Shown: positions 17,899 through 25,571 of the stretch, one piece after another
Position numbering within the stretch: the first letter of the stretch is position 1
Layout of the letters: each line of letters begins with the position of its first letter
Source of the DNA: Maribrevibacterium harenarium
Lineage (GTDB): Bacteria; Pseudomonadota; Gammaproteobacteria; Pseudomonadales; Marinomonadaceae
Length of the DNA: 64,000 nt
Reading direction: 5' to 3'
Assembly (NCBI RefSeq): GCF_006385675.1
Contig: NZ_VFRR01000010.1
Location: 1 to 64,000, forward strand
The notes under the pieces: generated by a model
What the model was told of the DNA's origin: nothing
Databases searched by the model: none
The model's input: only the letters and a program-made list of their open reading frames with translations
Made by a program: the position numbers and the translations under genes

Positions 17899-18741
17899 AT
17901 GGCGCTAGTCAGATTGGTTATGTTGGTCATTGTCTCCTTGGTAGCGTTTGCGGCTAACTCGGTACTCACGCGTCTGGCGCTGGCAGATGGTTTAATGGAT
18001 GCGGCGAGTTTTACGATGATTCGCTTGCTATCCGGCAGTATTGCCTTGTTGCTGATTTTATCCTTGCAGAATGGGGTTAAAGCGATTCGCCCCGCTGGAA
18101 GTTGGCTGGCCAGTAGCATGTTGTTTATCTATGCGGTAGTTTTTTCTTACGCCTATTTGATGCTGGCGACGGGAACTGGGGCATTGATTTTATTTGGCAT
18201 GGTGCAATTAACCATGGTGTCGGTGTCTCTGCTACGGGGAGAGCACCTTCGTTTGCCACAGGTAGCGGGCATCTTACTAGCGTTGCTCGGTTTGGCTTAT
18301 TTGGTCTGGCCGGAGGTGTCGCAGCCATCATGGCTTGGTGTGGTATTAATGGTGGTTGCGGGTATGGCTTGGGCTGGGTACACCTTGCTTGGACGAGGGT
18401 CGAATAAACCTCTGGCGGATACAGCGTTTAACTTTCTGCGAACCACGCCTATGGTGCTGGTGCTGTTTATGGTCACGCTGACTACAACCGCGGCAACATT
18501 TACCGGTACTCTCTTAGCAATATTGTCTGGTGCGGTAGCCTCTGGAGCCGGCTACGCCATTTGGTACAGCGTATTGCGCCACATCAGCTCGTTGCAAGCT
18601 GGGGTGCTGCAACTCTTAGTGCCAGCCATTGCCGCCTTTGGTGGTGTGTTGTTTGTCACTGAGCCAATCAGCCTGCGGTTGCTACTGGCCTCTGGGCTGA
18701 TTTTAGGCGGCATTTTTATAGTGTTGGCGAGAAAACGGTGA
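17899..18741 (+). CDS. EamA/DMT-family transporter
   Basis: A 280-residue inner-membrane protein with ten predicted helices as two EamA repeats (repeat 1 about residues 5-125, repeat 2 about 135-278). Such drug/metabolite transporters export amino acids, nucleotides or metabolites; the substrate is not readable. The open frame extends to 17845, but ATG 17899 begins the first helix (MALVRLVMLVIVSLVAF) after a G-rich ribosome site, so I use it. It is followed after 10 bp by the GNAT gene and then by the fusion gene, forming a three-gene operon. Confidence 0.8.
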   Translation: MALVRLVMLVIVSLVAFAANSVLTRLALADGLMDAASFTMIRLLSGSIALLLILSLQNGVKAIRPAGSWLASSMLFIYAVVFSYAYLMLATGTGALILFGMVQLTMVSVSLLRGEHLRLPQVAGILLALLGLAYLVWPEVSQPSWLGVVLMVVAGMAWAGYTLLGRGSNKPLADTAFNFLRTTPMVLVLFMVTLTTTAATFTGTLLAILSGAVASGAGYAIWYSVLRHISSLQAGVLQLLVPAIAAFGGVLFVTEPISLRLLLASGLILGGIFIVLARKR

Positions 18742-18751
18742 GGAAAGCAGA

Positions 18752-19216
18752 TTGATAGAAATCCAACCCTATTCCCCAGACAAAGCCCGCGAGGTGACGA
18801 ATCTGTTCTATGCGGCAGTGAACGGGATTGCGGACGATGTTTATTCGCCCCAGCAAAAAGCGGTTTGGGCGCCTGAGCCGGTGAATTATGCCGCTTGGGC
18901 GGCGCGGCTGGCGCAGACGCAGCCTTTTTTAGCCATTTGCGCTGGTGCGGTGGTAGGGTTTATGGAGCTGGAGGCCGACGGTCATATTGATTGCACTTAT
19001 ACCCATCCAGAATTTCAGGGGAGAGGCGTGGCTTCGATGTTGTATGCTTATTTGGAAACAGAAGCGATTCGCAAAGGGATCGGGCGCTTGTATGTGGAGG
19101 CTTCCATCGTTGCCAAGCCGTTTTTTAGCAAGCTAGGCTTCACTGAGGTCAAACAAAATACACTACAGAGGCAGGGAGTCGAGCTGGTGAATTATTCCAT
19201 GGAGAAACAGCTTTGA
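18752..19216 (+). CDS. GNAT-family N-acetyltransferase
   Basis: A 154-residue acetyltransferase of the GCN5 superfamily. The acetyl-CoA pyrophosphate loop is HPEFQGRGVASMLYAYLE (Q/R-x-x-G-x-G/A), and the C-terminal strand VEASIVAKPFFSKLGFTEV is typical. The start is TTG 18752 with GAGGAAAG just before it. The acceptor is unknown. Its stop overlaps the TTG start of the next gene by 4 nt. Confidence 0.8.
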   Translation: MIEIQPYSPDKAREVTNLFYAAVNGIADDVYSPQQKAVWAPEPVNYAAWAARLAQTQPFLAICAGAVVGFMELEADGHIDCTYTHPEFQGRGVASMLYAYLETEAIRKGIGRLYVEASIVAKPFFSKLGFTEVKQNTLQRQGVELVNYSMEKQL

Positions 19217-20703
19217 GTCCGGTAGATCAACTTTCCAGAGCGATCAAATATTTCCATTCAGGGCAATATGGTGAAGCGAAAGTCTTGTTGGAACAAGTCA
19301 GAAGCGATGCCCCTGAGTTAGTCATGGCGCAGGTGTATTTGGCCCAGATTGGGATCCTAGCAGGTGAAGGCGAGCGCTGGGTTGCACCGCTACAGGAGCT
19401 CGCTATGCAGTTGCCCCATTCCCACGAGGTTTATCATGTTCTGGGGCAGTGTTTACAGCAGGCGAAACAGTTACCGCAAGCGGCAACGGCGTTTCACACC
19501 GCATTGGCTCTAGTTGCCATTCAGGTCGAGCAGGGGTGGCAGCCTTCTCCAAAACAAGAGGAACCAGTAGCCCCTTTCAGCCAGGAGCAGGGGGAGGCGT
19601 TACTTTGGCAAACCTTAGCCTTGTTAAAATCCCAGGGCGTTTATGGGTTCGCTTGCTCGGGTACTTTGTTGGGGCTGGAGCGGGAAGGTCGCTTGCTGGC
19701 CAATGATAAAGACTTGGACATTGGTGTCGATTGGCTGCAAATGGAGCAAGCCACTCAGGTTCTGAGCGCAAATGGTTGGCGCGAAGCGTCCCGCTCTTAT
19801 GATTTGATCAATCCTCGGTGCTTTAAACATGATGTGACCGGTATTACCTTGGATGTGTGCGGTTTTGGTACCGATAGCGTCAGTGGTGAAGCGATCTGTG
19901 GCCTGTGGATGGACGGCGTGCCATTTCATTGGAATCGCATCACCTACTTTCCCAACATTGCCCTGTCTGCCCGTGGGACACCCGCCGGAGAGGTGTGGCA
20001 CCTGACGCAACCGGAGTCCATGTTAGCGGCCTTATATGGCGATAACTGGCGTATCCCCGATGGGGACTTCGACACCATTGTGTGCGCCCATAATTTGCGG
20101 CAATTCTCTTGGTTGTCCTACTGTTACGCCTATTCCCGTTTATACGGGCAATGGTTACGTGGTAATACTGCCAAGGCCATGCGCATCCTCCAAGTGTTGC
20201 GCCAACAACGCCCGCAAGATAGCGTTCTGAGTCAGATTCAACAGCAACTGGAAACGTCCTTGTTGGTCGAGCGCCAAGAGCGAGTTTTGGCTTTGGGTTA
20301 TTTCGATCTATTGCATGAAGGGCATCTAAACTATCTGCAGTTTGCGCGTCAGCTAGGGGGTACGTTGGTGGTTGGTATCGCCCCTGACCGATTTTGTCAG
20401 CAGAGTAAAGGGTACTCGCCGATACTGAATGAAAATCAACGTTGCACACTAATCAACGCGCTTGGCATGGTGGACGAAACCCATCTTGTGGCTGCGCCGA
20501 TGGCGCAAACCGACGACGCGGTAGCTTGGATACGCTCGCTGGCTATCCACAAAGTCGTCTGTGGTGAAGAGTGGCAAGGTTCCGAACGCTGGCAAAAGCT
20601 TGAAGCGGCCTTGGCTCCGTTTGAAATCGAAGTGATCTACGCCCCGAAAACAGAGGGTATCTCGACGACCCTATTGAAACAGAGGATTTTGCAGAACTCA
20701 TAA
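19213..20703 (+). CDS. TPR / LicD-type phosphotransferase / cytidylyltransferase fusion
   Basis: A 496-residue protein with three parts. Residues ~1-105 form TPR-like helices (AIKYFHSGQYGEAKVLLEQV; VYHVLGQCLQQAKQLPQA). Residues ~125-320 resemble LicD/fukutin nucleotidyltransferases, with GTLLGLEREGRL and the metal motif NDKDLDIGVDW. Residues ~355-495 form a glycerol-3-phosphate cytidylyltransferase-like domain with GYFDLLHEGHLNYL (HxGH) and the closing motif TEGISTTLLKQRI. The parts suggest one polypeptide that makes a CDP-activated polyol phosphate (or similar) and transfers it to a glycan. Start is TTG 19213 inside the preceding stop (TTGA). No LPS or capsule genes are nearby. Substrate is inference only. 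Confidence 0.75.
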   Translation: MSPVDQLSRAIKYFHSGQYGEAKVLLEQVRSDAPELVMAQVYLAQIGILAGEGERWVAPLQELAMQLPHSHEVYHVLGQCLQQAKQLPQAATAFHTALALVAIQVEQGWQPSPKQEEPVAPFSQEQGEALLWQTLALLKSQGVYGFACSGTLLGLEREGRLLANDKDLDIGVDWLQMEQATQVLSANGWREASRSYDLINPRCFKHDVTGITLDVCGFGTDSVSGEAICGLWMDGVPFHWNRITYFPNIALSARGTPAGEVWHLTQPESMLAALYGDNWRIPDGDFDTIVCAHNLRQFSWLSYCYAYSRLYGQWLRGNTAKAMRILQVLRQQRPQDSVLSQIQQQLETSLLVERQERVLALGYFDLLHEGHLNYLQFARQLGGTLVVGIAPDRFCQQSKGYSPILNENQRCTLINALGMVDETHLVAAPMAQTDDAVAWIRSLAIHKVVCGEEWQGSERWQKLEAALAPFEIEVIYAPKTEGISTTLLKQRILQNS

Positions 20704-20763
20704 AATATCATCACGCAAACTTATTGGCAGATGATAGCCTCCACATAGACATTAACAGATTGT

Positions 20764-20785
20764 ATGACGCTATAATGCTTGTCAT
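20764..20785. promoter_or_regulatory. Promoter with operator dyad for the RHH/RelE module
   Basis: A perfect -10 box TATAAT (20771-20776) lies between the arms of an inverted repeat ATGAC...GTCAT (20764-20768, 20781-20785). This is where an autoregulating antitoxin would bind. A -35 is poorly defined (TAGACA with 19-bp or TTAACA with 13-bp spacing). Confidence 0.5.
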
Positions 20786-20824
20786 CCATTGCTAGTCTTC
20801 CATTGCTAGTCTTCCATTGCTAGT
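20786..20824. repeat. Three tandem 14-bp repeats in the antitoxin leader
   Basis: The unit CCATTGCTAGTCTT occurs twice completely and a third time as CCATTGCTAGT, directly head to tail, ending 12 bp before the antitoxin ATG and abutting its AGGAGG. Each unit carries GCTAGT. Confidence 0.9.
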
Positions 20825-20836
20825 TAGGAGGTTGTC

Positions 20837-21070
20837 ATGAGTAATCTATCAAAAAGGTCGACCATCTACTTCGAACCTACCATCCATCAAGCATTAAAAA
20901 TGCGAGCGGCATCTACCCAAGTTTCGGTTTCTGAATTGGTGGATGAGGCTGTGCGTCTGCTAATGCGAGAAGATCAGGAAGATCTGCAAGCGATTTCCGA
21001 ACGAGTTGCAGAGGAAGAAATAAGTTACGAAGCATTGCTGAATGACCTAAAGACCCGTGGCAAAATATAA
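20837..21070 (+). CDS. Ribbon-helix-helix antitoxin
   Basis: A 77-residue antitoxin with an N-terminal RHH DNA-binding fold (KRSTIYFEPTIHQALKMRAASTQVSVSELVDEAVRLLM), which resembles CopG/RelB-type proteins. The acidic C-terminal half would neutralise the toxin. The ribosome site TTAGGAGG precedes ATG 20837 at good distance. It overlaps the toxin start by 14 nt. It should repress its own promoter at the ATGAC/GTCAT dyad. Confidence 0.85.
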   Translation: MSNLSKRSTIYFEPTIHQALKMRAASTQVSVSELVDEAVRLLMREDQEDLQAISERVAEEEISYEALLNDLKTRGKI

Positions 21071-21320
21071 AATCACTTTCAAAAAATCGGTTGCCAAAGA
21101 TTTGCGGGCTATTCCCAATCAGGATGTAGCCAGAATCCTTAGTTGTATTGATCAACTCGCTGCCCCCCCCCGCGCAGAGGGATGTATCAAGCTAATGGGC
21201 CGGGAAAGCTACCGCGTTCGCCAAGGTATTTACCGCATTATTTATGACATTCGCGATGAGGTATTACTGGTTAATGTCGTGAAAGTGGCTCATCGCGCTG
21301 AGGTATACAAATATAGCTAG
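21057..21320 (+). CDS. RelE-family toxin
   Basis: An 87-residue RelE/ParE-superfamily toxin: YKITFKKSVAKDLRAIPNQDVARIL, then PPRAEGCIKLMGRESYRVRQGIYRIIYDI and the C-terminal strand LLVNVVKVAHRAEVYK. The conserved basic and tyrosine residues (R..GIYRIIY, HR..VYK) match ribosome-dependent mRNA endonucleases. Translation starts at GTG 21057 within the antitoxin gene, giving coupled synthesis. Confidence 0.88.
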   Translation: MAKYKITFKKSVAKDLRAIPNQDVARILSCIDQLAAPPRAEGCIKLMGRESYRVRQGIYRIIYDIRDEVLLVNVVKVAHRAEVYKYS

Positions 21321-21397
21321 TGGCCCCTGAAATCGCTCAAGTTTTTGAAATTCAACCGCCCCCGGTGAATTTGTGTAAACGACTCTTGTTGGGAGTC

Positions 21398-21745
21398 TTA
21401 CAACTTAGAGCGAAACACAAAGTATACCGCACCAACTAGACACAACCCTGCCCAGAGGTAGTCAAGTTTGAGGGACTCTTTTAGATAAAATACCGAGAAG
21501 GGAACGAACACCAACAGGGTGATAACTTCCTGCATGATTTTCAGTTGGCCAACATTTAGCACGGTATAACCAATGCGATTAGCGGGCACCTGCAATAGGT
21601 ATTCGAACAAGGCAATTCCCCAACTGACGAGAGCGGCGATGATCCAAGGTTTGTTATTTAGCTCTTTTAAGTGAGCATACCAAGCAAACGTCATAAATAC
21701 GTTGCTACAAACTAATAGTCCGATACTGATAGGAATGGCAGGCAT
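21398..21745 (-). CDS. DUF486 membrane protein
   Basis: A protein of about 115 residues in the DUF486/DMT-like family: LLVCSNVFMTFAWYAHLKEL, then ALFEYLLQVPANRIGY and LKIMQEVITLLVFVPFSVFYLKESL. Four TM helices, like a half-size DMT transporter. The frame is open back to 21778; the start at 21745 (MPAIPIS) fits homologues, but neither has a strong ribosome site. No function is established for the family. Confidence 0.75.
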   Translation of the reverse strand: MPAIPISIGLLVCSNVFMTFAWYAHLKELNNKPWIIAALVSWGIALFEYLLQVPANRIGYTVLNVGQLKIMQEVITLLVFVPFSVFYLKESLKLDYLWAGLCLVGAVYFVFRSKL

Positions 21746-21857
21746 GGCGTGATACTCGCGGTGAATTGAGCGCATCATAGCTGCTTTTATGTCTAGGTAA
21801 AGGCCCTTCGCGAAACATTGCCCCCTTATTAAAACGATAAAAAATCTTCGCTACATC

Positions 21858-21887
21858 TTGACTAACTTAAAAAGTTACCGGTAACAT
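21858..21887 (+). promoter_or_regulatory. Promoter of the gluconate TRAP operon
   Basis: -35 TTGACT (21858-21863) and -10 TAACAT (21882-21887) with an 18-bp spacer. The -10 is part of the first GntR palindrome, so bound repressor would hide it. Confidence 0.55.
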
Positions 21888-21907
21888 CTGCTTTAGTTAC
21901 CGGTAAC
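21874..21907. promoter_or_regulatory. Tandem GntR operators
   Basis: Two copies of the perfect palindrome GTTACCGGTAAC, at 21874-21885 and 21896-21907, spaced 22 bp centre to centre (two helical turns). Each extended copy AGTTACCGGTAACAT fits the E. coli GntR site ATGTTACC(C/G)GTAACAT. They sit on and just after the -10 of the TRAP operon. Confidence 0.88.
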
Positions 21908-21962
21908 ATATCTGGTGATGTATAGTTAAACCCTAAACAACAATAAGTAGCGGGAAGATAAG

Positions 21963-22979
21963 ATGAGCAAGTTTACCCAGTCTTTAGTTACAGCCACCCT
22001 AGTTGGTGCCCTTTCAACGACTGCTTTTGCGGCAGAGTACACCTTCAAGTTTCAGTCTTCTGATCCTTCTGGCGATAAGAACTTCCAAGTTCAAAAAGAG
22101 TGGACAGAGCGTGTCGAGCAAATGTCCGGCGGCCGGATCAAGATCAATCTATTGCCAGTAGGCAGTGTGTTTAAGCACACGGAAACCCTAGATGGTATCA
22201 AGATGGGGATTTTGGACGGTCAAATCACCGCGACCGAGTTTTTCTCTGGCAAGGATCCCGCCTTTGGCTTGATCGGTAACACCGTGGGTGCTTGGTCAGA
22301 CACTTCTCAGCTACTGCAATTCGTTAACTACGGTGGTGGTTACGAGCTGATGAATGAGCTTTACGCACCGTACGGGGTGAAGTTTATCGGTGGTTCGACG
22401 ACTGGGGTTGAGTCCTTTGTTTCCCGTGTACCGCTAAATGGTGTGGATGATCTAAAAGGTCTGAAACTACGTGCGCCAGAAGGCTTAGTGCAAAAAGTGT
22501 TTGCCGCAGCGGGCGCGGCACCGGTAAATCTCCCGGGTTCGGAAGTGTTCACTGCCTTAAGTAAAGGCGTTATCGATGCAGCGGATTACACGGTATTTTC
22601 TACCAACCAAAAAGCCGGTATGAACGACATTGCTGCACACCCAGTACAACCGGGCTTCCACTCTTTGCCTTTGATCGATGTCTCCATGAGCATGAAAAAG
22701 TGGAACAAGTTACCAGCGGACTTACAGGCGATTATGACCGTATCGGTACGTGATTTTGCGAACGATATCACCACTCAGCTACGTATTGCCGACCAAAAAG
22801 CGGTGAAAGAAGCGGCAGCAAACCCAAACATTACCATCCATAACTGGTCTGACGAAGAGCGCAAGAAATTCCGTGCTATTGCCCGTACTCAGTGGGAAGA
22901 GTTTGCGAAGCAATCACCTAATGCCCAAAAAGTGTATGACACTGTGACCTCTTACCTGGAGGACAATGGTCTGCTGTAA
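21963..22979 (+). CDS. TRAP transporter substrate-binding protein (DctP family), likely gluconate
   Basis: A 338-residue periplasmic binding protein with signal peptide MSKFTQSLVTATLVGALSTTAFA. DctP features: WTERVEQMSGGRIKINLLPVGSVFK near 40, then FVSRVPLNGVDDLKGLKLRAP with the conserved arginine that binds the carboxylate of the ligand, and the helix MSMKKWNKLPADLQAIM. It is followed by the two TRAP membrane subunits and gluconokinase, and preceded by GntR operators, so the ligand is probably D-gluconate. A terminator-like hairpin after its stop would raise its level over the membrane subunits. Confidence 0.88.
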   Translation: MSKFTQSLVTATLVGALSTTAFAAEYTFKFQSSDPSGDKNFQVQKEWTERVEQMSGGRIKINLLPVGSVFKHTETLDGIKMGILDGQITATEFFSGKDPAFGLIGNTVGAWSDTSQLLQFVNYGGGYELMNELYAPYGVKFIGGSTTGVESFVSRVPLNGVDDLKGLKLRAPEGLVQKVFAAAGAAPVNLPGSEVFTALSKGVIDAADYTVFSTNQKAGMNDIAAHPVQPGFHSLPLIDVSMSMKKWNKLPADLQAIMTVSVRDFANDITTQLRIADQKAVKEAAANPNITIHNWSDEERKKFRAIARTQWEEFAKQSPNAQKVYDTVTSYLEDNGLL

Positions 22980-23002
22980 CAGCAAGATCATCGGTGTTGA
23001 TA

Positions 23003-23028
23003 AACAGGCGCTGCGGCGCCTGTTTTCC
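23003..23028 (+). terminator. Attenuating terminator between binding protein and membrane subunits
   Basis: A 9-bp perfect stem AACAGGCGC/GCGCCTGTT with a TGCG loop runs into TTTT. It sits in the 80-bp gap before the DctQ gene and should cause partial termination. Confidence 0.7.
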
Positions 23029-23063
23029 CCTGAGCCTGTTTCGGACTTTTCTGGAAAATTGTG

Positions 23064-23621
23064 ATGCAACCTGATTCTCAACTCCCTCATGAAGACTTAT
23101 CAGAACAGCCACGGAATTGGCTCGACCGCACGGTCGTCCATGTTGGCAATGCGGCCAGCCTGATGTTTATTTTTACCGTTGCCATTTCTTTTTTTGAAGT
23201 GGTGATGCGCTATGTGTTTAATGCTCCGACCATTTGGGTGCATGAAACCGCGTCCTTCTTAGGGGCGGTGCTGTTTGTATTTGGTGGCAGCTATGCGTTA
23301 GCGACCAATAAACACGTACGAGTCGTACTGATCTACGACTTTGTTTCGGCTCGCACACGGTCTTATCTCAATATTTTCCATCACATCATGGGGTTACTGT
23401 TCTCGGGCTTATTGGCTTACGCCGCTTGGCAAATGACCGACAGTGCGATTTTTAACCCTTACGGTGAGTTGCATCTGGAAACCTCCGGTTCCGCATGGAA
23501 TCCGCCTTTCCCGGCTTTGGTGAAGATCATGATTTTGTTCACCATGGGGCTTATGTTTGTGCAGTTTGTCTTGCACCTCGTACAAGAATTTCGTGTTTTA
23601 AGGAAGGCGCGCCATGTTTGA
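23064..23621 (+). CDS. TRAP transporter small membrane subunit (DctQ family)
   Basis: A 185-residue protein with four TM helices and the DctQ pattern FEVVMRYVFNAPTIWVHETASFLGAVLFVFGGSYAL. It bridges the binding protein and the large channel subunit. ATG 23064 is preceded one codon earlier by a GTG (23061); spacing from GGAAA slightly favours the ATG. Its end overlaps the dctM start by 8 nt. Confidence 0.88.
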   Translation: MQPDSQLPHEDLSEQPRNWLDRTVVHVGNAASLMFIFTVAISFFEVVMRYVFNAPTIWVHETASFLGAVLFVFGGSYALATNKHVRVVLIYDFVSARTRSYLNIFHHIMGLLFSGLLAYAAWQMTDSAIFNPYGELHLETSGSAWNPPFPALVKIMILFTMGLMFVQFVLHLVQEFRVLRKARHV

Positions 23622-24930
23622 TTTGTCTTCTCTAGGGATCGGCTACGGCAGTTTGCTGATGCTGGTTTCTATGATTCTGTTGCTGTTGACGGGGATGCAG
23701 TTAGCCATCGTCACCGGATTAGTGGCGCTGATATTTGCCATTGGCTGGTTCGGTATCGATGCGCTGCCCTTGGTCACTAGCCGCTTGTATAGCTTCGTGG
23801 GTAGCTATGTGTTTTTGGCCGTGCCCATGTTTGTTTTGATGGCAGCCTTGTTGGATCGCTCCGGTATTGCGCGGGATTTATTCGATGCCATGAAAGTAGT
23901 GGGGCGCAAAGTCCGCGGCGGAGTGGCAGTACAAACCCTAGTAGTGGCGGTGATTTTGGCGTCCATGTCCGGCGTGATCGGCGGGGAAACCGTACTTCTG
24001 GGTATTTTGGCGTTACCGCAAATGCTGCGCTTGGGGTACAACCGTCGCCTAGCGATTGGTACCACCTGTGCTGGCGGTGCGCTGGGCACCATGTTGCCAC
24101 CAAGTATCGTGCTGATCATTTATGGTTTGACTGCCAGTGTTTCCATCGGTGATCTGTTCAAGTCCGCTTTTTTGCCAGCACTGATTTTGGCATTGGCCTA
24201 TATGGCCTATGTGTTGATCGTGAGCTATTTGCACCCTGAATACGCACCGCTTCCAACGGAAGAAGAGCTCGCCCAAGACCGGGAAACCAATTATTTCAAA
24301 GCCTTGTTTTTCCCCATTTTGTCCGTAGCAATTGTGCTCGGCAGTATCTACACCGGTGTAGCATCGGTTACCGAAGCCTCTGCCCTAGGGGTAGTGGGCA
24401 TCATCATCAGTGCTTGGATTCGCGGTGAGCTGAATTTCACCATGCTCAAAGAAAGCGCCAAAGCCACTATGAGCACCTGCGGCATGATCATCTGGATCGG
24501 TATCGGTGCGACTGCTTTGGTTGGGGTATACAACCTAATGGGGGGTATCGATTTCGTCGAAGAGACCATCTTGGCGCTTTCCGGCGGCAGCGTGATGGGC
24601 ACAATCCTAATTATGATGCTGATCCTATTGGTGTTGGGCATGTTCTTGGATTGGGTAGGGGTGGCCTTGCTTACTATGCCGATCTTTGTGCCGATCATCA
24701 CCAACCTTGGGTTAGATCCAGTGTGGTTTGGTGTGGTGTTCTGTTTGAATATGCAGGTGTCTTTCCTATCGCCACCCTTTGGCCCCGCGGCGTTTTACCT
24801 CAAATCCGTGGCGCCTAAAGACATCAGTTTGGGGGAAATTTTCCGTTCACTACTGCCCTTTATCGGTCTGCAAATTCTGGTGTTGGCGCTGGTCATTGTG
24901 TTCCCTGAATTAGCCCTATGGTGGAAGTAA
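23614..24930 (+). CDS. TRAP transporter large membrane subunit (DctM family)
   Basis: A 438-residue channel subunit with about 12 helices that couples uptake to the sodium gradient. DctM features include GGETVLLGILALPQMLRLGYNRRLAIGTTCAGGALGTMLPPSI and, near the end, GVVFCLNMQVSFLSPPFGPAAFYLKSV. The two glycine-rich hairpin regions thought to form the transport core are both present. It overlaps dctQ and is followed after 3 bp by gluconokinase, which strongly implies gluconate as cargo. Confidence 0.92.
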   Translation: MFDLSSLGIGYGSLLMLVSMILLLLTGMQLAIVTGLVALIFAIGWFGIDALPLVTSRLYSFVGSYVFLAVPMFVLMAALLDRSGIARDLFDAMKVVGRKVRGGVAVQTLVVAVILASMSGVIGGETVLLGILALPQMLRLGYNRRLAIGTTCAGGALGTMLPPSIVLIIYGLTASVSIGDLFKSAFLPALILALAYMAYVLIVSYLHPEYAPLPTEEELAQDRETNYFKALFFPILSVAIVLGSIYTGVASVTEASALGVVGIIISAWIRGELNFTMLKESAKATMSTCGMIIWIGIGATALVGVYNLMGGIDFVEETILALSGGSVMGTILIMMLILLVLGMFLDWVGVALLTMPIFVPIITNLGLDPVWFGVVFCLNMQVSFLSPPFGPAAFYLKSVAPKDISLGEIFRSLLPFIGLQILVLALVIVFPELALWWK

Positions 24931-24933
24931 CTC

Positions 24934-25428
24934 ATGGTTAAGAAAATTATTGTCATGGGGGTTTCTGGCTGCGGAAAATCGTCTATGGGGCAGCGTTTGG
25001 CCCAGCACTTTGGCTTTCCCTTCTTTGATGGGGATGACTACCACAGCCCCGAGAATGTGGAGAAAATGGCCCGTAGTATTCCTTTGACGGACGCCGACCG
25101 CTACGGTTGGCTGCAAACCTTGAATGGGATTTTACGTCGTGAAACCTGTGCGGTGGTAGCGTGCTCGGCTCTGAAGCCAGAGTATCGTGAGTTGCTGCGT
25201 ACTGGGGTAGAGGATCTCGAAATTGTGTATCTAAAAGGAGATATTGATACCATTTGGCAGCGCCATCAAAAACGCAACGGTCACTACTTCAATGGCCGCA
25301 GCATGCTGGAAAGCCAGTTTGCGACCTTAGTAGAGCCGGTCGATGAAGACGTGATTACGGTGGATATTCGCCAGTCTATGGACGCGGTGTTTAGCCAGTG
25401 TGTGGCGCAACTCACCGAGCTTGCTTAA
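24934..25428 (+). CDS. gntK: Gluconokinase
   Basis: Phosphorylates D-gluconate to 6-phosphogluconate with ATP in the cytoplasm. A 164-residue P-loop kinase: Walker A MGVSGCGKSS at residues ~8-17, FFDGDDYHSPENVEKMARSIPLTDADR near 28-54, VACSALKPEYRELLR near 90, and the lid sequence RNGHYFNGRSMLESQFATLVEP. Length equals the GntK family norm. It is the last gene of the TRAP operon. A hairpin CCCGCAAA/TTTGCGGG (25439-25458) follows. Confidence 0.95.
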   Translation: MVKKIIVMGVSGCGKSSMGQRLAQHFGFPFFDGDDYHSPENVEKMARSIPLTDADRYGWLQTLNGILRRETCAVVACSALKPEYRELLRTGVEDLEIVYLKGDIDTIWQRHQKRNGHYFNGRSMLESQFATLVEPVDEDVITVDIRQSMDAVFSQCVAQLTELA

Positions 25429-25438
25429 CCACATTAAA

Positions 25439-25458
25439 CCCGCAAAAGGATTTGCGGG
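25439..25458 (+). terminator. Hairpin after gntK
   Basis: An 8-bp perfect stem CCCGCAAA-AGGA-TTTGCGGG, positioned 11 bp after the gntK stop. The tail is A-rich, not T-rich, so termination may be inefficient. Confidence 0.5.
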
Positions 25459-25532
25459 AAAACCACTAACTTATTATTTTATAATGCATTTTCTTTAACG
25501 GAATAGCTTGGGCCACGGGCTATGATTGTGGT

Positions 25533-25547
25533 ATGTTACCTGTAACA
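25533..25547. promoter_or_regulatory. GntR operator in front of gntR
   Basis: ATGTTACCTGTAACA, one base different from a perfect GntR palindrome, ends 24 bp before the preferred gntR start. It indicates autoregulation of the repressor and matches the two sites at the TRAP promoter. Confidence 0.75.
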
Positions 25548-25571
25548 ATAATCACAATGCTGGCACCGAAG

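Noticed and set aside
19213-20703. Idea that the fusion gene is an artefact of two genes joined by a sequencing error
   Set aside because: The frame is continuous for 496 codons, the linker between the LicD-like and cytidylyltransferase parts is orderly, and no start signal is seen at the domain border.
24348-24704. 118-codon frame antisense to the DctM gene
   Set aside because: Rich in Ile, Thr and Pro as expected of the reverse complement of membrane helices; no independent support.
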